From positions 1 through 11,492 of the forward strand of contig JAEYTN010000164.1 of NCBI GenBank assembly GCA_023433985.1: DNA of 11,492 nucleotides, given 5' to 3'. A model generated the notes under the pieces. The model was not told where the DNA came from. It did no database searches and was given only the letters and a program-made list of their open reading frames with translations. The stretch is from Pseudomonadota bacterium. Its GTDB lineage: Bacteria > Pseudomonadota > Alphaproteobacteria > Rhizobiales > Devosiaceae. The position numbers and the translations under genes were made by a program. Positions 6,572 through 11,492 of this stretch are shown one piece after another (positions within the stretch are counted from its first letter, which is position 1; each line of letters opens with the position of its first letter).

Positions 6572-6744
6572 GACGCCCCCTCCACCACGCATCTTCGATG
6601 CGCGGTCCCCCTCCCCCGTGCCTTCGGCACAGGGGAGGAGCACTCCGGCCGCAGCGTCCTGAACAGTAGTGGCACTGACGATGCGGTGCTCCTCCACCGC
6701 GTAGCGGGGGAGGGGAACCACGCGAAGCGTGGTGGAGGGGGCGT
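6572..6744. repeat. Palindromic repeat, copy C (best preserved)
   Basis: This copy is about 173 bp. Its ends, ACGCCCCCTCCACCACGC (6573-6590) and GCGTGGTGGAGGGGGCGT (6727-6744), are an 18-bp perfect inverted repeat. Inside are the hairpins CGCATC-TTC-GATGCG (6588-6602) and CCACGC-GAA-GCGTGG (6718-6732), and two large arm hairpins (6610-6638 and 6689-6715). The latter share bases with an alternative stem, GGAGGAGCAC (6634-6643) with GTGCTCCTCC (6686-6695). The centre (6652-6688) has the same length as in copies A and B but a different sequence. The remainder of the 327-base gap from hslU to the aminotransferase holds the terminator and about 90 bases without clear signals. Confidence 0.92.
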
Positions 6745-6834
6745 TCGGCCGCGGGTTTCCGTTGGGCCCTGCCCTTTTCGTTGCGGGCAGTCTGTTCTAC
6801 GACACGAGGACACCTTCCATCTGCCGAGCCTCCG

Positions 6835-8010
6835 ATGCCCCTCGATCTGCCCGTTGCCGCCCGTCCTGCCGTCCAGGCGCTGTCGAGTTCGCTGATCCGG
6901 GAGGTGGCGAATGCCGGGATGGGGCGGGCGGATGTGCTGCCGTTCTGGTTCGGGGAGAGCGACCAGCCGACGCCGGCGTTCATCCGGGAGGCGGCGATCG
7001 CCTCGCTGAGCTCGGGCGAGACGTTCTACTCGCAGAACCTGGGGCGGCCATACCTGCGCGAGGCGATCGCGGCGTATCTCTCGCGGCTGCACGGCACGGC
7101 CGTGGCGCCCGGCCGGATCGCGGCGGTGGGATCGGGCGTCAACGGGCTGATGCTGGCGGCGCAGATGGTGATTTCGCCCGGCGACCGGGTGGTGGCGGTG
7201 ACGCCGCTATGGCCCAACATCACGGAAATCCCGAAAATCCTGGGCGCCGAGGTGGAGCGCGTGCCGCTGACGGTGGCGAACGGGAAGTGGTCGCTGGACC
7301 TCGACCGCCTGCTGGCGGCGCTGACGCCGGGGACGCGGATGGCGATCATCAACTCGCCCAACAACCCGACCGGCTGGACCATCGAGGAGGACGAGGTCGA
7401 CGCGGTGCTGGCGCATTGCCGCAGGCACGGCATCTGGGTGCTGGCCGACGACGTCTACGAGCGGCTGGTGCATGACGGAGCGCGGAAATCGGCGCCAAGC
7501 TTCCTCCGCCGCTACGAGCCGGGCGACCGGATCATTTCGGTCAACAGCTTCTCGAAGGCCTGGTCGATGACCGGGTGGCGCGCCGGCTGGATCGCCGCGC
7601 CGGAAGCGCTGATGGGCGACCTGGGCAAGATCATCGAATACAACACCTCGTGCATCCTCGAACCGGTGCAGCGGGCGGCAACCGCCGCGCTGACCGACGG
7701 CGAGCCGGAGGTCGCCAAGCTGCGGGCGCGGCTGACGGCGACGCGCGAGCTGCTGGTGGACGGGCTCAAGGGCATTCCCGGCGTGGTGGTGCCGGAGGCG
7801 GGTGGGGCGATGTATGTGTTCTTCCGCATCGAGGGTCGGGACGACACCCTGGCGCTGGCGAAGCGGCTGGTCGAGGAGGCGGGGCTCGGCCTCGCGCCGG
7901 GCGGAGCGTTCGGACCCGAGGGCGCGGGCTGGCTGCGCTGGTGCCATGCGACCGAGCCGGAGAAGCTGGGCGAAGGCGTGCGGCGGCTGCGGCGGTTCCT
8001 CGGGCGGTAG
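6835..8010 (+). CDS. PLP-dependent aminotransferase, fold type I (class I/II)
   Basis: The 391-aa protein belongs to the aspartate-aminotransferase superfamily and should move an amino group between an amino acid and a 2-oxo acid using pyridoxal phosphate. Visible residues are the SPNNPTG loop (174-180, with the PLP-contacting Asn), D205 and Y208 in LADDVYE, the Schiff-base lysine K241 in VNSFSKAWSMTGWRAGW, and R368 in GWLRWCHA as the probable carboxylate-binding arginine. An AVGSGVNGLML segment (97-107) supplies the phosphate loop. ATG 6835 is chosen because the usual N-terminal helix follows. An in-frame TTG at 6781 would add 18 unlikely residues. No strong Shine-Dalgarno is seen. The amino acid used cannot be named from sequence. 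It is probably read alone, between repeats C and D. Confidence 0.93.
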   Translation: MPLDLPVAARPAVQALSSSLIREVANAGMGRADVLPFWFGESDQPTPAFIREAAIASLSSGETFYSQNLGRPYLREAIAAYLSRLHGTAVAPGRIAAVGSGVNGLMLAAQMVISPGDRVVAVTPLWPNITEIPKILGAEVERVPLTVANGKWSLDLDRLLAALTPGTRMAIINSPNNPTGWTIEEDEVDAVLAHCRRHGIWVLADDVYERLVHDGARKSAPSFLRRYEPGDRIISVNSFSKAWSMTGWRAGWIAAPEALMGDLGKIIEYNTSCILEPVQRAATAALTDGEPEVAKLRARLTATRELLVDGLKGIPGVVVPEAGGAMYVFFRIEGRDDTLALAKRLVEEAGLGLAPGGAFGPEGAGWLRWCHATEPEKLGEGVRRLRRFLGR

Positions 8011-8038
8011 ACCGGGGTGCCGGCCTTGTGCCGGGGCC

Positions 8039-8095
8039 GCCCCCTCCACCGCCTTCGGGTAGCCTCCCTCCCCCGCTATCGCGGCGGAGGATCAC
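8039..8095. repeat. Half copy of the palindromic repeat, copy D
   Basis: It begins GCCCCCTCCACC, the same end as copies A-C, then diverges and ends in one arm hairpin, CTCCCCCGC (8068-8076) with GCGGCGGAG (8081-8089), having a TATC loop and one mismatch. The second half is absent. A separate CCGGC-CTTGT-GCCGG hairpin (8020-8034) sits just before it. The rest of the 8011-8196 gap shows nothing else I can support. Confidence 0.7.
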
Positions 8096-8196
8096 GCGCG
8101 GCAGCGTGCCGGGGCCGGGTTGCCAAAGATTAAGGTAGGGGCCGTTGCGTGGTGCGGAGCCGCTCACCAGATGAGGGCTCCACCGGAGCCTCCCTC

Positions 8197-9105
8197 TTGA
8201 CCACTGCCATTGCCCGACGCCGTGCCCTGATGCTGGTGAACCCCAATGCCCGCCGGGGGGCGGCGGCGCTCGACCCGGTGGTAGCGCGGCTCGAGGCGGG
8301 CGGGATCGACGTCACGATCGAGCGGTTCGAGACGCCGGACGAGGTCAGCGCCGATATCGTGCGGCGGGGAGGGGCGTTCGATCTGGTGATCGTGTGCGGA
8401 GGTGACGGCACCATCAACTCGGCGGCGCGCGGCGTGCTCGCGACCGGCTTGCCGATCGGCATCCTGCCGATGGGGACGGCGAACGACCTGGCACGGACGC
8501 TGGGGATTTCCGAGAACCTGCTGCTCGCCGCCGACGTCATCGTCGCCGGCAACAGGCGGCGGGTGGACCTGGGCGAGGTCAACGGCAAGCCGTTCTTCAA
8601 CGTCGCCTCGATCGGGCTCAGCGCCGAGCTGGCGGGCGGACTGACCCGCGAGACCAAGCGGCGCTGGGGCAAGCTCGGCTACGCGGTAGCGGCGCTCAAG
8701 GTGCTGGCGCGGGCCCGGCCGTTCTCGGCGACGATCATTTCGCCGCGCGGCGAGCAGCGGGTGAAGACGCTGCAGATCGCGGTGGGCAACGGACGGCATT
8801 ATGGCGGGGGCACGGTGATCGAGGAGAATGCCGCCATCGACGACGGGCACCTCGACCTCTACAGCCTCGAGCAGGACAATGTGTGGAAACTGCTGCTGCT
8901 CATGGGCCATTTCCGCTCCGGCCGGCACGGGATGTGGGAGGAGGTGCGGACGGACAAGTCGGTGGAGTTCGACATCCGCACCAAGCGGCCGATGCCGGTG
9001 AACACGGACGGCGACATCGTGACCGAGACGCCGGCGCATTTTCTGATCCGGCCGGGGGCGGTGGAGGTGTTTGCGCCGGGGGCGTATGGGCAACCCCTCC
9101 ACTAG
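8197..9105 (+). CDS. Lipid kinase of the YegS / diacylglycerol kinase catalytic family
   Basis: The 302-aa protein should phosphorylate a lipid such as diacylglycerol with ATP at the inner face of the membrane. Motifs in order: LVNPNARRG (13-21), the nucleotide-binding VIVCGGDGTINSAARG (64-79), LPMGTANDLARTLGI (90-104), and the C-terminal NTDGDIVTETP (269-279), where an Asp in DGD is the expected catalytic base. There is no membrane segment, as usual for the family. The start is uncertain. TTG 8197 has GGAG 9 nt upstream and gives MTTAIARRRALMLVNPN. GTG 8149 in the same frame would add 16 polar residues. The gene converges on the ABC transporter, 24 bp between stops, with no terminator seen between them. 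The exact lipid cannot be told; bacterial sphingosine-kinase-like members have the same motifs. Confidence 0.92.
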   Translation: MTTAIARRRALMLVNPNARRGAAALDPVVARLEAGGIDVTIERFETPDEVSADIVRRGGAFDLVIVCGGDGTINSAARGVLATGLPIGILPMGTANDLARTLGISENLLLAADVIVAGNRRRVDLGEVNGKPFFNVASIGLSAELAGGLTRETKRRWGKLGYAVAALKVLARARPFSATIISPRGEQRVKTLQIAVGNGRHYGGGTVIEENAAIDDGHLDLYSLEQDNVWKLLLLMGHFRSGRHGMWEEVRTDKSVEFDIRTKRPMPVNTDGDIVTETPAHFLIRPGAVEVFAPGAYGQPLH

Positions 9106-9129
9106 CTTCGGCCAGGCCCTGTCCCTGCC

Positions 9130-10896
9130 CTACTCGGCTGCGTAGTGGCCGAACTGGGCGCCGTGCAGCCTTGCGTAGGCGCCGTTCTGCTTGAGCAGCG
9201 CGTGGTGGCTGCCCTCCTCGATGATGCCTTCGGTGCCGACGACGACGATACGGTCGGCATTGCGGATGGTGGCGAGGCGGTGCGCCACCACCAAGGTCGT
9301 GCGGCCTTCGGAGAGCGCGGCGAGGGCCTGCTGGATGGCGTATTCGGTGGCGGTGTCGAGCGCCGAGGTCGCTTCGTCGAGGATCAGGATCGGCGGGTTC
9401 TTGAGGAAGATGCGGGCGATGGCGAGGCGCTGCTTCTGGCCGCCAGACAGCTTCAGGCCGCGTTCGCCGACGGAGGTGCCGAGGCCATCGGGGAGGGAGA
9501 GGACGAACTCGTCGAGCGAGGCGCGGCGCAGCGCTTCGATGATCTCCTCGTCGGTAGCGCCGAGGCGGCCATAGGCGACGTTCTCGCGGATGGTGGTGCC
9601 GAAAAGGAAGACGTCCTGCTGGACGATGCCGATCTGGCTCCGCAGCGAGGCCTGCGTCATGTCGCGGATGTCGATGCCGTCAATGGTGATGGCGCCGCCG
9701 GTGACGTCGTAGAAGCGGGGCAGCAGCGAGCAAATGGTGGTCTTGCCCGCACCCGAGGGGCCGACGAAGGCGACGGTTTCGCCGGCCTTGATGGTGAGGT
9801 TCAGCCGATCGAGCACCCTGCCGTGCTCCGAATAGGCAAAGCTCACGTCCCTATATTCGATGTCGCCCTTGAGGCCGTTCACCTCCACCGCGCCGGGGCG
9901 GTCGGCGATGTCGGGCTCGGTGTCGATCAGCGTGGTGAAGCGGCGGAAGCCGGCGATGCCCTTGGGGTAGCTTTCGAGCACCGAGGTGATCTTGTCGATG
10001 GGGCGGAAGAAGACGTTGACCAGCAGCAGGAAGCCGACGAAGCCGCCATAGCTCAGTTCGCCGCGGATGACGAAATAAGTGCCGGCGACCATCACCACCA
10101 GCTGCACGAGGCGGGTCGAGAGGTAGCTCAGCGCGATGGACGCCGTCATGTAGGCGTAGGCGTTGAGCTTGGTGGCCTTGTAGCTCTCGTTGTTCTGGGC
10201 GAAGAGGCCGCGCTCGTAATCCTCGTTGGCGAAGGCCTTGACCACGCGGATGCCGCCGACGCTTTCCTGCACGCGCACGTTGAAATCGCCGACGCGGCGG
10301 AAGAGGCTCTGCCAGTTGAGCGTCATCTTGGCGCCGTAGCGGCTGACCAGCCAGGTCATGAACGGGACGATGACGGTGGTGAGGAGCGCCAGCTGCCAGT
10401 GGACCGTGAACATCAGGATGAAGGCCCCGATGAAGGTCATGATGGCGATGAACAGGTCTTCCGGTCCGTGATGGGCGACTTCGCCCACTTCCTCGAGGTC
10501 CTTGGTGACGTGGGTGATGAGCTGGCCGGTCTTGTTGTCGTCGAAATAGCGGAAGCTGAGCTTCTGGATGTGGTCGAAGGCCTGCCGGCGCATCTCGGTT
10601 TCGATGGAGATGCCCAGCGCGTGGCCCCAGTAGTTCACCACCGCCTGGAGGCCGGTATTGAGGATGTAGATGCCGAGCAGCGCCGCGGCGGCGGCCGCGA
10701 TGAGGCCCCAGTTCTGGCCCGGCAGCAGGCGATCGACGAAGAGCTGCACCGCGAGCGGAAAGCCGAGCTCGAGCAGGCCCGCGACGACGGCGCAGCCGAA
10801 ATCGAGGAAGAACAGGTGCTTGTAGGGCGCGTAGTAGGCAAAGAAGCGGCGCAGCATGGGCCAACCGGTCGCGGGGTAAGAGGGTGCCGACGCCAT
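9130..10896 (-). CDS. ABC exporter half-transporter (fused membrane and ATPase domains), MsbA-like
   Basis: The 588-aa protein has a six-helix exporter membrane domain (about 15-320) and an ATPase domain (about 345-580). It would act as a dimer in the inner membrane and export a lipid, drug or peptide. ATPase motifs are complete: Walker A GPSGAGKT (379-386), Q-loop VQQDVF (425-430), signature LSGGQKQR (483-490), Walker B ILILDEATSALD (503-514) and H-loop AHR (538-540). The start is uncertain: ATG 10896 gives MASAPSYPATGWP first, while ATG 10857 begins MLRRFFAYYAPYK, closer to the usual N-terminus. Neither has a Shine-Dalgarno, and a 10-bp inverted repeat spans both. It lies 50 bp after the acyl carrier protein gene on the same strand and may be in its operon. 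The substrate is not predictable from sequence. Confidence 0.93.
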   Translation of the reverse strand: MASAPSYPATGWPMLRRFFAYYAPYKHLFFLDFGCAVVAGLLELGFPLAVQLFVDRLLPGQNWGLIAAAAAALLGIYILNTGLQAVVNYWGHALGISIETEMRRQAFDHIQKLSFRYFDDNKTGQLITHVTKDLEEVGEVAHHGPEDLFIAIMTFIGAFILMFTVHWQLALLTTVIVPFMTWLVSRYGAKMTLNWQSLFRRVGDFNVRVQESVGGIRVVKAFANEDYERGLFAQNNESYKATKLNAYAYMTASIALSYLSTRLVQLVVMVAGTYFVIRGELSYGGFVGFLLLVNVFFRPIDKITSVLESYPKGIAGFRRFTTLIDTEPDIADRPGAVEVNGLKGDIEYRDVSFAYSEHGRVLDRLNLTIKAGETVAFVGPSGAGKTTICSLLPRFYDVTGGAITIDGIDIRDMTQASLRSQIGIVQQDVFLFGTTIRENVAYGRLGATDEEIIEALRRASLDEFVLSLPDGLGTSVGERGLKLSGGQKQRLAIARIFLKNPPILILDEATSALDTATEYAIQQALAALSEGRTTLVVAHRLATIRNADRIVVVGTEGIIEEGSHHALLKQNGAYARLHGAQFGHYAAE

Positions 10897-10909
10897 AGGC
10901 CGGTTGGCC
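10859..10909 (-). promoter_or_regulatory. Inverted repeat over the ABC transporter start region
   Basis: GGCCAACCGG (10859-10868) and CCGGTTGGCC (10900-10909) are perfect 10-bp inverted repeats 31 bases apart. In the minus-strand mRNA the hairpin would enclose the first ATG (10896) and end two bases before the second (10857). It could hide the first start or influence translation. Function is inferred from position only. Confidence 0.45.
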
Positions 10910-10930
10910 CGCGCTGTCTACCGGAGCGGC

Positions 10931-10946
10931 TGTTCCACGTGAATCG
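10931..10946. promoter_or_regulatory. parS-like sequence
   Basis: TGTTCCACGTGAATCG matches the known ParB-binding consensus TGTTNCACGTGAAACA at 14 of 16 positions; the mismatches are both in the right half-site. It lies between the acyl carrier protein stop and the ABC transporter start. No parA or parB gene is in the window, so this may be chance. Confidence 0.25.
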
Positions 10947-11177
10947 CTAGGCGGCCCCCGCCTCGAACAGGCGGGCGACGGCGCGAACCGAGTCGATGGC
11001 GGCAACCTCTTCGGCGGCGAGCGGACGGCCGAGTTCCTGCTCGATCTCGAGCAGGAGCGCGACGTGGGTCATGCTGTCCCAGGCGGGGAGCGTCGCCATG
11101 TCGGCATCGGGCGGCACCTCGCCCTGGATGCCGAGGGCGCGGGCGACGGTCTGCGCGGCGCGGGTCTCGGGGGTCAT
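10947..11177 (-). CDS. Stand-alone acyl carrier protein
   Basis: The 76-aa protein has the size and four-helix pattern of an acyl carrier protein. The phosphopantetheine arm would attach to S35 in LPAWDSMTHVALLLEIE (30-46); the motif is W-D-S-M, where the fatty-acid AcpP has D-S-L. This difference and the single-gene setting suggest a specialised carrier, not the housekeeping AcpP. Such carriers hold acyl or aminoacyl groups for modification pathways. ATG 11177 overlaps the stop of the upstream GNAT (ATGA) and has GGAG 8 nt before it, so the two are co-translated. That pairing suggests a joint acyl-transfer pathway, but no ketosynthase or ligase is seen in the window. The ABC exporter follows downstream on the same strand. 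Confidence 0.88.
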   Translation of the reverse strand: MTPETRAAQTVARALGIQGEVPPDADMATLPAWDSMTHVALLLEIEQELGRPLAAEEVAAIDSVRAVARLFEAGAA

Positions 11178-11492
11178 TGCTCGGGCTCCGCGTAGGGTCC
11201 AGCCATCCAGTTTTCCTTGAACATCTCGAACCACAGCAGGTCGATCAGCCGGCCGGTGGAGGCCTCCCGGCGCTCGCGATGCATGGTGCCGGCATGGGTG
11301 TAGCCGAGCTTGCGATAGGTGAAGATGGAGGCGTGGTTGCGCGAATCCACCTTGCCGGTGAAGCGCTCGATGCCGCCATGGGCGAAGAAGTGGTTCATCA
11401 GCCGGGCGCGGACCTCGACCACGACGTTCCGCCCCCACCAGCCGCGATCGTGCAGCCCCACCATGTTGCCGAGCGAGCGATATCCGCTGGGG
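11174..11492 (-). CDS. GNAT-family acyltransferase, RimJ/RimL-like (partial, N-terminus outside window)
   Basis: About 105 C-terminal residues are visible and the frame is still open at the window edge; the usual length is about 180-200. The visible part carries the conserved end of the RimJ/RimL-type GNAT domain. RGWWGRNVVVEVRARLMNH is where the acetyl-CoA loop lies (here G-R-N, a weak match to the usual R-G-x-G). DSRNHASIFTYRKLGY is the Asn-containing CoA/acceptor motif, followed by THAGTMHRERR, a strand typical of this subfamily, and then LLWFEMFKENW. Such proteins acylate protein N-termini or small amines. The stop overlaps the start of the acyl carrier protein (ATGA). A donor of acyl-ACP type is therefore possible, by inference from the neighbour only. 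The start and full motif A need the next bases. Confidence 0.85.
   Translation of the reverse strand, partial: PSGYRSLGNMVGLHDRGWWGRNVVVEVRARLMNHFFAHGGIERFTGKVDSRNHASIFTYRKLGYTHAGTMHRERREASTGRLIDLLWFEMFKENWMAGPYAEPEQ

Noticed and set aside
6769..6790. CTGCCC...GGGCAG hairpin upstream of the aminotransferase
   Set aside because: The stem is 6 bp with a 10-base loop in high-GC DNA; chance is the simplest explanation.
4657..7092. 811-residue minus-strand open frame across the GNAT, hslU and repeat C
   Set aside because: It is antisense to genes with complete motifs, is rich in His/Arg/Asp/Leu as expected from a reversed high-GC frame, and shows no domain.
8020..8034. CCGGC-CTTGT-GCCGG hairpin as a terminator for the aminotransferase gene
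   Set aside because: No T-tract follows and the stem is only 5 bp, so it was not called a terminator.
1785..8095. CRISPR array
   Set aside because: The repeats are long, palindromic and kilobases apart, with genes between them; there are no short regular repeats with unique spacers and no cas genes.
9145..10950. 601-residue plus-strand open frame opposite the ABC transporter
   Set aside because: Its composition is the Gly/Ala/Asp/Glu pattern of a reversed frame, with no motif, and the opposite strand encodes a full ABC exporter.

Overview
This is a high-GC stretch of chromosome from an alphaproteobacterium, most likely of the order Hyphomicrobiales (rhizobia and relatives). The evidence is the histidine gene block facing an hslV–GNAT–hslU block, a DUF2628-like membrane protein coupled to hisH, an HslV with a Gly-Thr propeptide, and the GTG/TTG starts and codon use. 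The abundant G+C-rich palindromic repeats fit a Devosia-like genome, but that genus is a guess from memory. Most genes here are core functions.

Left part, 1-3783, mainly minus strand: histidine biosynthesis. hisB (3783-3196) is read separately. A downstream operon runs DUF2628-like membrane protein, hisH, repeat A, hisA, two small membrane proteins and hisF, with hisF cut by the window edge. The overlaps are tight: ATGA between DUF2628 and hisH, GTGA between hisA and the 105-aa protein, 8 nt between the two small proteins, and ATGA before hisF. HisH and HisF form the IGP synthase, HisA makes its substrate and HisB acts next. A 49-aa membrane protein (3043-3192, plus strand) lies between hisB and the operon, in the opposite direction.

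Centre, 3784-6559, plus strand: a divergent intergenic region with repeat B and a candidate promoter, then hslV, a GNAT acetyltransferase and hslU almost without gaps. A clear Rho-independent terminator ends this unit. HslV and HslU form the two-part ATP-dependent HslUV protease.

Right part, 6560-11492: repeat C, a fold-type I PLP aminotransferase, half-repeat D and a YegS/diacylglycerol-kinase-like lipid kinase (all plus). Convergent to these, on the minus strand, are a truncated RimJ/RimL-like GNAT, a stand-alone acyl carrier protein overlapping it by ATGA, and an MsbA-like ABC exporter half-transporter.

The most distinctive non-genic content is a family of about 160-173 bp near-palindromic repeats: three full copies and one half copy, all in gaps between genes. 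Two copies share 71 of 72 bases in their left arm yet differ in the centre, so the family looks mosaic. The repeats also create open frames that can mislead start calling for hisA and hisB. I found no RNA genes, transposase, CRISPR or phage genes.
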